From positions 1 to 35,665 of IMG/VR virus record IMGVR_UViG_3300007363_000053: a DNA stretch of 35,665 nucleotides. The stretch is one strand, 5' to 3'. Shown here piece after piece: positions 9,324 to 18,304 of this stretch. The notes beneath the pieces were generated by a model that was not told where the DNA came from, made no database searches, and was given only the letters and a program-made list of their open reading frames with translations. This DNA is from a virus. Each line of letters opens with the position of its first letter. Positions within the stretch are counted from its first letter, which is position 1. The position numbers were made by a program, and so were the translations under genes.

Positions 9324-12300
9324 TTACCCAACACTTTGCGCAGCAGGTAGACGAGCATAGTTTCCACGAATGCCGTACAGTACGTTAATGCCAGAAATAG
9401 TTAATCCCTCACCTGCTACAGTGCCGTATTGAGGGTCAAAAATTTCATCAACTGATATTTGAAAACTTGCGGTTGTTTGTCTTTGAAAGAAAATACGCCA
9501 TTGTTCAAGAGTCGGATTTCCACCATAAACAAACGTTGACCCATAAAGAGGATCATCGCCATAAGTTCCATTGTAATTTTTTGGATTAATTAGTGTTTGT
9601 TGATCGTTATCGCCATAATTATACGCAACATGAACTTGAAGTTTATGTGGGCTTATATATCGACCAATTAAGTTAAAAAAGTATGCTCTTTCAAAGCCCT
9701 GCAAACCTGCCATATTGAGCTGACCAGTTGTAAAACCCATCGTGACAGGCGTGTTTCCATCCAAGTATTGATTTGGACTTTCTTGAAACACTTGTCCGTA
9801 TTGATTTACAAATGTGTGCAGACTTTCATAAAGAGTGCTTGATATTGCAGGCACTCCCTCAAAAGTTCCCCATTGTTTAAAAAAGTAATCGTACATAAGT
9901 ACAATTCCATTATCTAAAGTAATGCGAACTTGATTTGTGCCAGGGACGTTTACTGAGCTTAATACTGTATGAGTATTAAAATCCTCTACAGGCGCTCCAA
10001 TATAAAGCGTTTGCATATCGCGAGTTAAAAGCCATATGCCTTTATCTGATTGGAACATGATTCCTTCAGGGATGTAAACAATTGATTGTTGATTGTCGCA
10101 TCCTACAGTTGAAGTGATAAACACAGGCTCACTAAAATCGTTATTGGTTCCTGTATTGTCAGGGCCATTTCCATAAATGTAATAAATAGCGTCGTGCTTA
10201 AAAATAATAAGCTTATCGTCCATGGGAGCTAATACACGGATTGCTCCAGTTGAACCTTGTGACCCCTGAGTAGGCGCTATGTACATTGTAAACAAGTCGC
10301 TCATTTCAACAGGCGTATTTTCAATGATTTGTTTTGAATACCAAATTGTATTTGGGTTTTCAGAATCAACTAAGAATAAACGCTGTCGATAAAGAGTCAT
10401 TGTATACGGTGATGGTGGACTGATGTTTTCAACCTCGCCCCCAGTGGTATATAAAATTGAATTACCAATAATTTGAGCATCCGATTGGCTATCTGTCACA
10501 GTTACATAATCCACGGTTTTTGAATTTAATGTAGGCGATGTAATAGATGTCACTTGATAATAAGTTTGCTGAGCTGTTGACCAACGATAAACAACAATCT
10601 TAGGCACTGATAAAGTTTTATAAGTTAACCTAATAGTTGGAACGTTGATTGATAATGATTTTAAAACCGTTGGTGTAATTGTGACGTTTACTTGCGTGTT
10701 TGTTGCATTTGCACTCATTGTTATCTGAGTGCTTGAATCAACCGATAAAATATATGTTCCAGCTGGTATATGTGTTCCAGTTATGGATTGTCCAGCTTGC
10801 AAGTTAGCTGTGCTAGAAATTGCTGTTACAATTGGCGATCCATTTGCAAGTGTTCCTTGAAACGTCGCAGGTGGAGTTAAAATTGTAAATGATACAGGAA
10901 TGCTAGGTGCTGAGCGCTGAATGTTTCCATTTGCATCTGCCCACTCATAAACAGCAACATAATAGTATTGCTGCACGGTCATTGAGCCAGTTGATGAGTT
11001 ACCTTTAACTTCTACATTATCAGGCCAAAGGAAAAAGTTATTCTCTACTGACTGCAAGCCATCATACTGCCACATAAAACCACCCGTTAGATTTAATGTG
11101 TTTGCAATTTCACTAGATGCGTTGTTTGAAACATTTAATGTAAACTTAGCTAAATTCACACCTGTTTGAGCGTAAATACCAAGTCCTGCATTGCTTGCAC
11201 CTTGTTCTTTATTAACAGGTTGAATGAGTGTTCTAATTAAATAAGGAATATATATTTCATTAGAATAAACACTAGCGCTTGGAAGACCAAGAACAATGTA
11301 ACCATCGCCATTTGAATAAGCGAGTTTTGCAAGTATATTTCCACTTGAATCACTTAAAAAGTACGTTGGTTGATAATTAGAGACGTAACATTGAAGCATG
11401 TAGATTGTTTGATCTACAAGAAAGCTCTTTGATGCAAGTCCTACTGAGCGTTGAATAATTGACGTTGAGCCAACCACTCCCGCTTGTGTCATGCTTGTTT
11501 CACGAATAAAATTTGTTTTTAAAGTCGCATCATATCCATAGGTATTTGCTACTTCGTAAAACACATAAACACTATTTAGATTTGCAGTAGATGTGACATT
11601 TGCAATCGTGCCAGTTGGCGACAAAGACGTAGGAGAAGTAATAGTAACAAGAATGCTGTTTAGAACTATTGTTCTTAATGTTGATCCGTTACTAAATGTT
11701 ACATAAACAGTCGGAGTTGAAGTTGTTAAATCAGCGCATACGCTCATGAGCGTTGCTGCGTATCCAGCAAAAACTACAGTGTTATGTTGAAGTAACGTAC
11801 TATCAATATAAGTAACACGAATAGCACCGCCAGCGTCAGACCCATTCCAAGCAACATATAAGTTGTTGTTAGCAACAAATCCATCCCAAGCGCAAGTGCT
11901 AACAGGTGTATAAGTTGTTGATATATCCGTCGCTGATGTCGCAATAAGTGAATAATAGTTTACAGCTACAAATTGCAAATGTGGATTAGCTGCTATTGTG
12001 CTTGTAAAAACAATTACAAAATAATTACCAAGAATAAATACCTTTGGTGATCCACTGCCATTTGCCAATAATGTAGGCGCTACTACGTTTTGTCCTGTTA
12101 CGGCATCTGCAATCACGTAGTAATAAGTTGAAGTTGAATTAACGACGTTAGTATAAACTGTGCAGACAAGGTTATTGCTTGATACAGCCGCATCACATTG
12201 CGTTTGATTTGTATTTATTCGAACCAATGGCAAAGTATTAATTTCAAGAGGATAAAGAATTGATTTATTAATCCAAGTTTGTGAACCTTCTGCCAAAATG

Positions 12301-12536
12301 TTGATCGTGTTACCAATAGCCGTCAAATTTCCATTAAACGTTGTTAGAAATGTTGTTGTAGAATCAGGCAAATCAGGCAGTGATGCAAAACCATTTCGTT
12401 TTTGTAATCGACCTATCTTTTGAAAGATTGTGTTTTTTAAACGAATAAACTTTCCAAAGGGAACCTGCAAAGGATCAGTTTTTAAATCTAATCCTTGAGT
12501 AAAGTTAATAGGAAGCGATTGTTTTTGTAATGGCAT
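9324..12536 (-). CDS. large tail hub/nozzle-like protein
   Basis: The 1070-residue protein begins with LPINFTQGLDLKTDPLQVP and continues with a 'GRLQKRNGFASLP' segment. Many repeated beta-strands follow. A conserved central-C-terminal block reads as APMDDKLIIFKHDAIYYIYG, then FITSTVGCDNQQSI and MFQSDKGIWLLTRD. These features are those of large podovirus tail proteins forming the nozzle or hub below the adaptor (T7 gp12/P22 gp10-type role). The family link is by recollection of the pattern, and length is consistent. Four bp separate it from the fibre gene at 12540. Confidence 0.68.
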   Translation of the reverse strand: MPLQKQSLPINFTQGLDLKTDPLQVPFGKFIRLKNTIFQKIGRLQKRNGFASLPDLPDSTTTFLTTFNGNLTAIGNTINILAEGSQTWINKSILYPLEINTLPLVRINTNQTQCDAAVSSNNLVCTVYTNVVNSTSTYYYVIADAVTGQNVVAPTLLANGSGSPKVFILGNYFVIVFTSTIAANPHLQFVAVNYYSLIATSATDISTTYTPVSTCAWDGFVANNNLYVAWNGSDAGGAIRVTYIDSTLLQHNTVVFAGYAATLMSVCADLTTSTPTVYVTFSNGSTLRTIVLNSILVTITSPTSLSPTGTIANVTSTANLNSVYVFYEVANTYGYDATLKTNFIRETSMTQAGVVGSTSIIQRSVGLASKSFLVDQTIYMLQCYVSNYQPTYFLSDSSGNILAKLAYSNGDGYIVLGLPSASVYSNEIYIPYLIRTLIQPVNKEQGASNAGLGIYAQTGVNLAKFTLNVSNNASSEIANTLNLTGGFMWQYDGLQSVENNFFLWPDNVEVKGNSSTGSMTVQQYYYVAVYEWADANGNIQRSAPSIPVSFTILTPPATFQGTLANGSPIVTAISSTANLQAGQSITGTHIPAGTYILSVDSSTQITMSANATNTQVNVTITPTVLKSLSINVPTIRLTYKTLSVPKIVVYRWSTAQQTYYQVTSITSPTLNSKTVDYVTVTDSQSDAQIIGNSILYTTGGEVENISPPSPYTMTLYRQRLFLVDSENPNTIWYSKQIIENTPVEMSDLFTMYIAPTQGSQGSTGAIRVLAPMDDKLIIFKHDAIYYIYGNGPDNTGTNNDFSEPVFITSTVGCDNQQSIVYIPEGIMFQSDKGIWLLTRDMQTLYIGAPVEDFNTHTVLSSVNVPGTNQVRITLDNGIVLMYDYFFKQWGTFEGVPAISSTLYESLHTFVNQYGQVFQESPNQYLDGNTPVTMGFTTGQLNMAGLQGFERAYFFNLIGRYISPHKLQVHVAYNYGDNDQQTLINPKNYNGTYGDDPLYGSTFVYGGNPTLEQWRIFFQRQTTASFQISVDEIFDPQYGTVAGEGLTISGINVLYGIRGNYARLPAAQSVG

Positions 12537-12539
12537 ATT

Positions 12540-13925
12540 TTAACTTCCAAAGAACATTGCTGTTGCATATGAAGGAGAAACAGCTGAAAAACCAGATGAT
12601 CCAGCATTATATAATGCTTGTAAATTAAATGTTGTGGTTGATCTAGACGGATTTAAAGTTGAATCTTCAACTAATACTACATATGCAACAGTTCCTACGT
12701 TTCTAATTCCACTTCCTAAAAAAGCATAATTTGTATTAGCAAAAGCATTTGTAAAAGTTATTTGAAATCGTCCTGTGCTTAAATAAGTCATCGAAGAAAC
12801 ATTGTAACTATTATAAATAAATAAATTTATGGCGATGTTGCCTGAAGTTGTTAAAGAAGTTCCAGCTGTATATGTAAATGAATTTGATGTCGCAGTCGCT
12901 ACTGTATAAAATCCTGTAACAGCTGTTCCGCTTGAAATTGTTACATAAAACTTTGTTCCTGCAACCATTCCGTGACCAGTAATTGAAACCGTTACTGTTG
13001 TTCCAGATTGTGTATATGTTCCAGTAGCATTTGGCGTAGTTTGAGCATTAAAATTAACCCAAGCTTTTGCAATGTTTGCTTGCACGGTTGCATCTAGCTT
13101 TGCAGTTGTAACGTTCGCATCTGTTATAGCTGTGGTTGTTACTGAGTTAGCAGCTAATTGTGTGGATGTAATACCGCCTGATTTAACGATAATTTGATTG
13201 CTACTTGCCGCAGTTGTTGAGTTATCAACTAATGCAGAAGCCGCTACAGCAATTGTGTTTGAGCTGTTAACAAGCGTTGAGTTATCAAGCTTGATGTTGC
13301 TTGCGATGTTTCCAGACGTATCCATTGTCAAAAAGTTGTTTGATACGGCAGGAATAGTTGGAAGTGTAATTGTGTAATTTAAAGCAAGTGAACTAGGTGG
13401 CGCTAAAGTTAATCCATAAGAACTAACTGTGATGTTTCTTAAAATAACAGAGCCGCAATCCAAGTTAGCCGCAGTATTTGCAGCCGATTGCCAAACAAAT
13501 GTTTGATTTGCAGGAACGTAGGTCGCACTTGCAGGACTAACAAGTCCACCAATTGAGCCAGTTGTTCCGACAATTGATCCGCTTTGAGTTATACGAATTT
13601 TATTTCCGCTACCGTCATTATAATAAAGATCGCCGCCTGTTCCTGAGGAATAAGCACAGTTTAAATCCGCTACACCTGACAAAGTAGATGTTTGATTTTG
13701 AAAACGTGTACTTCGAACAAGTGTCAGATTATTTCCAGCAAAAGATAGATCGGCATTAATATCGATGCCGCTTGGATTAATTTGCACACCACTACCAGTC
13801 GCGTGAGTATGCGAATCAATTAAAGCCATACAGTTATTAATTTGCGTTGCCCAATCTGGCCCTGGATCAACCCCTACCACTGGTACTGGTAGATTCATAT
13901 TTGGACTAATTGTTGTTGTAGGCAT
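12540..13925 (-). CDS. tail fibre-like protein
   Basis: The 461-residue protein is rich in Thr, Ser, Asn and Ala. It starts with a conserved particle-binding type N terminus (MNLPVPVVGVDPGPDWATQI, then a SHTHATGSG turn). The middle has repeated beta segments such as TTAITDANVTTAKLDATVQA, a pattern typical of trimeric phage fibres. The C terminus is aromatic-poor and ends in ATAMFFGS. No chaperone or depolymerase domain was seen. It sits between the small 98-residue protein and the nozzle-like gene and is distinct from the three paralogous fibre genes at 23162-28077. Confidence 0.72.
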   Translation of the reverse strand: MPTTTISPNMNLPVPVVGVDPGPDWATQINNCMALIDSHTHATGSGVQINPSGIDINADLSFAGNNLTLVRSTRFQNQTSTLSGVADLNCAYSSGTGGDLYYNDGSGNKIRITQSGSIVGTTGSIGGLVSPASATYVPANQTFVWQSAANTAANLDCGSVILRNITVSSYGLTLAPPSSLALNYTITLPTIPAVSNNFLTMDTSGNIASNIKLDNSTLVNSSNTIAVAASALVDNSTTAASSNQIIVKSGGITSTQLAANSVTTTAITDANVTTAKLDATVQANIAKAWVNFNAQTTPNATGTYTQSGTTVTVSITGHGMVAGTKFYVTISSGTAVTGFYTVATATSNSFTYTAGTSLTTSGNIAINLFIYNSYNVSSMTYLSTGRFQITFTNAFANTNYAFLGSGIRNVGTVAYVVLVEDSTLNPSRSTTTFNLQALYNAGSSGFSAVSPSYATAMFFGS

Positions 13926-13936
13926 TTAATCTCTCC

Positions 13937-14233
13937 TCAAAATACATATAAGTTTACAGTCACAGCGGCGTTGCTTGTGAGCGTTAAAGTGTCACTATTA
14001 AATGGCTGACTTCTATAAACAGTTGCAGCGCCATTGATGTCGGTAATAAACCAACCTTGCATCATTCTATCTAAGCGGTGATCGATTTGAGTTGTCCCAT
14101 TTGCAAGTGCAACGTCTTTCAATAAAACACCTTGGCTCAATGGATTGTTTAACCAAGGATTTAATTGAGAACTCCAGCCCGTTTGCATGAGCATGAAGTT
14201 TCTATTTGCATCTTGAAAAATAGGTAAACTCAT
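13937..14233 (-). CDS. small tail/virion protein
   Basis: The 98-residue protein contains LLKDVALANGTTQIDHRLDR, then MQGWFITDINGAATVYRS, and ends in VTVNLYVF. This 'v-l-sGTT-i-HkLgR-qGW-i-d' pattern recurs in small phage structural proteins associated with tails or fibres. Role unknown beyond the virion. The gene abuts the adaptor gene (stop and start 1 nt apart), and the fibre gene follows 11 nt later. Confidence 0.68.
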   Translation of the reverse strand: MSLPIFQDANRNFMLMQTGWSSQLNPWLNNPLSQGVLLKDVALANGTTQIDHRLDRMMQGWFITDINGAATVYRSQPFNSDTLTLTSNAAVTVNLYVF

Positions 14234-15241
14234 TTAATATCCACCGTAAGGGCCATCTCCGTTAGCTGTTCCGTAACGATTACCCCAGCTTCTTGTATCA
14301 GAAATGTTATCAGGCTGACCTGCATCGCGATTTTGCGCAGTTTGTTCGATTCTTTGTTTAAGCATCATTTTTTGAGCATTCAACAAAGTCGTGTCACCTT
14401 CTTGTTTACGAGTTGCTTTAATTGCAGCATCAACAATGACGTATTCAGTCCATCCGCTAAAGCCATCTAATGTGTCAGTATCGGCAAGCATTGTTGAAAG
14501 ACGTGGAAAATACCAAAGACCAATGTACTGATTAGCACTTGGTGTAGGGATAAATTCAATTTGATTGCCCAACATTCTATACTGAAGGTTAAACACACCT
14601 AAAAATGTAGAATTGATTTGCGGAAATACGTATCGATTGCGTTGTATGAAATCGAACTTTTTCAGGCTTACCCAAGCATTGTTGCTATTATCTAAACCAC
14701 AGTCCACGCCGTAAAGTTTGTAAAAAGGCTTAGCACCGCTATAATTTTGTCCATTAGGGAGATCATAAAATTGATTAGTCCCGTCTGTAGAAAATCGTAA
14801 TACAGGCGCGATAAAATAGTCTTCATAAGCAGTGATAAGTAAATCATAATACTCTTTAGCTGATTGGTTTATATAAAAATTCCATTCAGGCTTCGAGATA
14901 AATAACGAATTTTCAAGGTCGGCAGCTTGTTGTGCTCTTAAGCGAAGTTCTCCAAGGGAAAGCTTTCCGTTAAGAGTTGGAATAATATTTTGCGGACTTG
15001 TGTAACCACTTGTTCCGCTACCATTAACGGCTGCGACTTTGTAATAATATAAAGTATCAATTGTTACAGACGTATCGGTGTATTCATTTAAAGTTGGTGT
15101 TCCAACGCTTGCATAAGTAACCCCATCAGTTGATCTATAAACGCTGTAACTTGTTGCTCCTGTAGTTAGATCCCAGCTCAAATAGACTTTACCGTCTCCT
15201 TGCTGAACCCAAAAGCTAGTTGGTTGTGCAGGTATTGCCAT
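14234..15241 (-). CDS. head-tail adaptor with N-terminal fibronectin type III domain
   Basis: Residues 1 to about 95 form an Fn3-like domain: AQPTSFWVQQGDGKVYLSW, then ATSYSVYRSTDGVTYASVG and DTLYYYKVAAVNGSGTSGY. Residues from about 95 on form the adaptor: ELRLRAQQAADLENSLFIS, 'EWNFYINQSAKEYYDLL', and a C-terminal region with VDAAIKATRKQEGDTTLLNA. That second part is the pattern of podovirus adaptor/tail-connector proteins that sit below the portal. A strong AGGAGC site precedes ATG15241. Fn3 domains on virion proteins are thought to aid surface adhesion. The fusion point is my estimate. Confidence 0.75.
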   Translation of the reverse strand: MAIPAQPTSFWVQQGDGKVYLSWDLTTGATSYSVYRSTDGVTYASVGTPTLNEYTDTSVTIDTLYYYKVAAVNGSGTSGYTSPQNIIPTLNGKLSLGELRLRAQQAADLENSLFISKPEWNFYINQSAKEYYDLLITAYEDYFIAPVLRFSTDGTNQFYDLPNGQNYSGAKPFYKLYGVDCGLDNSNNAWVSLKKFDFIQRNRYVFPQINSTFLGVFNLQYRMLGNQIEFIPTPSANQYIGLWYFPRLSTMLADTDTLDGFSGWTEYVIVDAAIKATRKQEGDTTLLNAQKMMLKQRIEQTAQNRDAGQPDNISDTRSWGNRYGTANGDGPYGGY

Positions 15242-15260
15242 TCATTGCTCCTAAAAGATT

Positions 15261-15292
15261 GGGAGGTGGAAATGAAGAAAAAACCACCCCCC
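15261..15292 (-). terminator. possible weak terminator between capsid-proximal and tail genes
   Basis: On the minus strand GGGGGGTGG (15292-15284) pairs with CCACCTCCC (15269-15261), nine pairs with one wobble, around a T-rich loop. It is followed by AATCTTTT. The T tract is imperfect, so this may attenuate rather than stop transcription into the tail genes. Confidence 0.42.
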
Positions 15293-15307
15293 AAATTGTT
15301 TTAAAAA

Positions 15308-15964
15308 TTACTCGCCTTGAACAACAACAGATGAGTTGCTGAGGTAAAGTTGCATATAAACTTTAGTTCCATCAGCGGGTTGTTTTGCAATCATTGTAGT
15401 AACAGAGCTAGAAGTTGCTCCTACAAATTTGAAATACAAATAAGGACTTGCAGCACCAACTCCAATAGGAGCCAAGCTCAAGTTTCCACTTCCAACAAGC
15501 TCACAGCCGCTAACAGTTGAAACAGTAGGAGCTGAGCAAGTTCCAGTTCCTAAAGATGCAGTTGATCCACTAGCTTGGAAAGCAACACCCACGGCAGGAG
15601 TTACACCTACAGGAAGTCCCGCAGTTACCCAATTAGCAGTAGTTGAAGTTCCAAGAGTTGCAATTACGTATGTTTTGTTAGCTGTTAGTGCGTTAATTGC
15701 AGTGCTGCCAGCGCTTGGTGAGTTTAAACTAACATTAAAACCATAAAGCTTGTAGTATGGGTCTCCAAGTACAACTTTAAAGTTACCTGCATCAGGTGTG
15801 TTAGTCGCAGTTCCGTAGCATTGCACAGATGCAATCCCTGGGCCCACAAGCGAGCTGTATCCGTTTGCAGATGTGCTATCGATTATAAAATTACAATCTA
15901 AAAGCACAGGGTATACGTGAGGGACAAAGAATTTGCCCACGTTTGAATAAAATTTATTTGCCAT
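15308..15964 (-). CDS. putative capsid-associated structural protein
   Basis: The 218-residue protein begins MANKFYSNVGKFFVPHVYPV and is rich in Ser, Thr, Gly and Val. Near residues 67-78 it contains LGDPYYKLYGFN, and it has a repeated Ala-Thr-Gly-Ser segment around 85-145. Position (just downstream of the major capsid gene, upstream of the adaptor) and composition fit a head decoration or minor head protein. No enzyme motif was seen. The ribosome site AAAGGAA precedes ATG15964. It is separated from the capsid gene by an inserted nuclease gene and about 235 nt of non-coding sequence. Confidence 0.65.
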   Translation of the reverse strand: MANKFYSNVGKFFVPHVYPVLLDCNFIIDSTSANGYSSLVGPGIASVQCYGTATNTPDAGNFKVVLGDPYYKLYGFNVSLNSPSAGSTAINALTANKTYVIATLGTSTTANWVTAGLPVGVTPAVGVAFQASGSTASLGTGTCSAPTVSTVSGCELVGSGNLSLAPIGVGAASPYLYFKFVGATSSSVTTMIAKQPADGTKVYMQLYLSNSSVVVQGE

Positions 15965-16199
15965 TGTTTAAGGTTCCTTTCGTTCACCGCCACCATAATT
16001 TGTCGTTGAAATATCGGACGGGACTAATAGTTCAACTAGAGAGCCACTTTGTGACTTTCACTTATGTCTAAATGTCTTAGGAAGGAGTGTGACTCGAAGT
16101 TCTTGTCCTTCGAGCCACGGTTATGATTCTACAAAGTCGGTGTGAACTTTATAGGGCCACTTGGGAACTAGGACTCAAGTGACGCATGCATGTGATGTG
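15965..16199 (-). other. non-coding 235 nt, likely structured RNA after the nuclease gene
   Basis: No gene is visible. On the minus strand there are two clear hairpins: CACTTG with CAAGTG around a 12-nt loop (near 16156-16179) and CTCGAAG with CTTCGAG around an 8-nt loop (near 16093-16114). This follows the endonuclease VII-like gene and acts as the leader of the structural gene at 15964. It might be a leftover of an intron-like element, but I saw no match to the two capsid-gene introns. Confidence 0.4.
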
Positions 16200-16802
16200 C
16201 TATTTGATTTCTAACAAGTAACTTTCGGCTTTAGCAAGTAAATTGGGATTATCTAAAATAGCTATTGATGTATTGCACCGATAACACAACAAACCTCTAA
16301 CTTTACCCGTTTTGTGACAATGATCTATTGCTAACGGTCTTTTACCTTTTGGTTTTTCACCACAAATTTTACAGCAATTGTTTTGCTCAATAAGCATTTT
16401 TTGATGTTCTTCGGGAGTAATTTTATAACGTTGTAACCTTAGTTTATGGTAATGCTTAGCGTTGTATTTATCTGTTCTATTTTTTACTTTAATACTATTA
16501 CTTCTTCGATATTTTAAAGTTGTTTTATCTCTGCAATTTTTACAAATTGTAGCGCGACCATCGCTAATACCTGAATCTTTATAAAATTCAGTTGCAGGTT
16601 TTGTTTCGTTGCATCTATTACAGGTTTTATTTTGAATGTTTTTTATATTCAAACCTGCTCGACGATCATCTCGGTCTTTTTGTTTTTTAATCTTTCGACA
16701 ATTTGAACAAATTCCCTGCAATCCATCTTTATTACGAGAATCTTTTTCAAAATAAATTGTAGCTTTATTTTCTTTGCATTTATTACAGGTTTTTGTGTTC
16801 AT
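16200..16802 (-). CDS. endonuclease VII-type HNH endonuclease, free-standing
   Basis: The 200-residue protein has two N-terminal zinc modules (Cys6/9/32/35 and Cys61/64/87/90). A C-terminal endonuclease VII-like HNH domain (T4 gp49 family) follows: CCKICG at 143-148, IDHCHKTGKVRGLLCYRCN at 159-177. Asp160 and His161 are the likely active-site residues, Cys144/147/173/176 the zinc ligands, and Asn177 the conserved last residue. Such genes are usually homing endonucleases in phages. It lies immediately after the major capsid gene and its terminator, with its own promoter at 16809-16838, and it separates two structural genes. It is related in domain order to the intron-borne enzyme at 18442. Confidence 0.9.
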   Translation of the reverse strand: MNTKTCNKCKENKATIYFEKDSRNKDGLQGICSNCRKIKKQKDRDDRRAGLNIKNIQNKTCNRCNETKPATEFYKDSGISDGRATICKNCRDKTTLKYRRSNSIKVKNRTDKYNAKHYHKLRLQRYKITPEEHQKMLIEQNNCCKICGEKPKGKRPLAIDHCHKTGKVRGLLCYRCNTSIAILDNPNLLAKAESYLLEIK

Positions 16803-16808
16803 GCTTTA

Positions 16809-16838
16809 ATTATACCCAAGCATTATACAAAAAACCAA
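16809..16838 (-). promoter_or_regulatory. promoter for the free-standing endonuclease gene
   Basis: On the minus strand TTGGTT (16838-16833), an 18-nt spacer and TATAAT (16814-16809) form a strong -10 and fair -35. The expected start falls about at the ATG (16802), so the mRNA may be leaderless. No Shine-Dalgarno site is visible. Confidence 0.55.
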
Positions 16839-16840
16839 TA

Positions 16841-16871
16841 AAAAAGGGTTAAGCCCCGAAAGGCCTAACCC
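16841..16871 (-). terminator. terminator of the major capsid gene
   Basis: On the minus strand GGGTTAGGCCT (16871-16861) and GGGGCTTAACCC (16857-16846) pair over a short loop, followed by TTTTT (16845-16841). It lies 37 bp after the capsid stop codon and separates that gene from the inserted endonuclease gene. Confidence 0.85.
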
Positions 16872-16907
16872 ATTTTATAGTATCCAGCTATTTGTAAATA
16901 GTTGAAA

Positions 16908-18033
16908 TTATTGTGATAAACTTACGACACAATTCCATCCTGGCGCGGAACAGATTAAGTTCCCGTAATAGCCGATACGAACTTCCAATGCGTCTGCGTT
17001 TCCAACACGGATACCTTCCAAACCTTCAAGACCGTAGGTCAAGATGTGAGGAGCTTTTCCAAGTGAACGGAATTTCCATGTATCCATAGAAAGCAAGTAC
17101 GCTACTTGAGCAGGACAGTTTCTATCAGGGATAACGGTAATAGGTCCGTATGCAGCGTGGATGGTAATACCAGCCCAGCCAATTTCACATTCATCGTGCT
17201 TCACTTGTACGTATTGTACCTTGGATCCCAAGGCTTTTACGAGTGCAGCGTATGATGCAAAGTTAGTAAAGCACATATCGGGTTGGCCGCCTTCGCGAGC
17301 TACAAGAGCAGCAGCGTCGATGAGGGCTTCTTCGATTGTTTCGCTTGATCCGTCAAAACGAACACCACCCAAACGAGTAGGATCTACTGAACGGTCAACG
17401 TTCCAGAAAGAATCTCCAGATGAAGGAGCACTTAAAGGAAGCCAAGCTGCGAGACCAGATACAGCCAAGTAGCTGCCTGTTCCAGAAGCTCCTGAAGCTC
17501 CAATATCTCCGTTAACATAGAGGTAACTGTTTGCTGCCCAGTTAGCAGAGAGTGAACTTGCAAGAGTTGTAGAAGATACGCCAGTGAGCACGCCAGTTGA
17601 GCGGTTAACCGCAGTCAATTGAACAGTGTCGCTAGAAGGTGAGCTTCCGTCAGTCGCAGAAACAACGAGCAACATTCCAACTTCGAATTGCACTACTTGC
17701 GCAGAGTTAATCAAAGTGATGGTAGTAGCTGTTGAACTTCCAGACTTAGTGATACTTCCGATTTGACCGCGTGAGCCAGTTCCAGAAGCAAACAAGTTTT
17801 GAGCCAAGTTGTTAGAAATGTTTCTAAAACCTGTGTCCAAGTTTAACTTAGCCTGGTCGATGAAGGCTCCAGCGTTATCTTTTGTTGCCTCGAGCAATTC
17901 ATTCGTTATTGTTACGAGTTGATAGTCACTGATGCGGTATACGAAAAACGCAACGTCTGCGGGTGCAGTTTGTTGGTTTTGCGCATTTGCAAAAGTGTGT
18001 GATCGTCCTTGGCCTGTGCCATAGATGATGGGT
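16908..18033 (-). CDS. major capsid protein, exon 3 (main exon)
   Basis: This exon encodes most of an HK97-like major capsid protein. Upstream of the first in-frame alternative start (TTG17897), the frame stays open and conserved back to A18033. It reads PIIYGTGQGRSHTFANAQ, then DVAFFVYRISDYQLVTITNE, continuous with LLEATKDNAGAF. This is the N-arm/E-loop pattern of this capsid family. The C terminus, LEVRIGYYGNLICSAPGWN, is also typical. The exon starts after a G at 18034 that ends an intron; a TGA in the intron closes the frame further upstream. Calling the gene from TTG17897 would remove about 45 conserved residues. Joined to exons 2 and 1 it gives 431 codons including stop. Confidence 0.92.
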
Positions 18034-18304
18034 CAATCATGTTATCCTAAAGGCTTTTTATCCCTTAGTTCTTAGACTTTTATTCGTCTAAGTTCGGCGT
18101 ACATTTTCATCCTACTTTCATAGGAGTCGATCACTCTTGGGACTTTTTTAGTCTGTTAAACAGTTTCAAGTCCTACGCTCTACGATGTCTAAAACCTTTT
18201 AAAGTTTTAGGTTATCTCGGTATTCCCATTTCAGGGTTCACCGATATTGATCGATTTAACGCTGGCAAATACATCGTAATTACTTACGAGTCCGGCATCC
18301 ATCT
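18034..18304 (-). ncRNA. group I-like intron 2 in the capsid gene (ORF-less)
   Basis: The 271-nt insertion lies between two pieces of the capsid reading frame. The 5' exon ends ATACCGGT and the intron has GCCGG 8 nt inside, so CCGGU can pair with GCCGG, with U-G at the splice site as in group I P1. The intron ends in G. Long segments match intron 1: TCGGTGAA near the 5' half, GATGAAAATGTACGC, and AAGAACTAAGGGATAAAAAG with GATAACA near the 3' end. CTTAGAC/GTCTAAG (18092-18086, 18077-18071) closes a short loop where intron 1 carries its ORF. A full secondary structure was not drawn. Confidence 0.82.

Noticed and set aside
15965-16199. Third copy of the capsid-gene intron
   Set aside because: None of the shared intron segments (TCGGTGAA, ATGAAAATGTACGC, AAGAACTAAGGGATAAAA) is present, and no interrupted gene flanks it.
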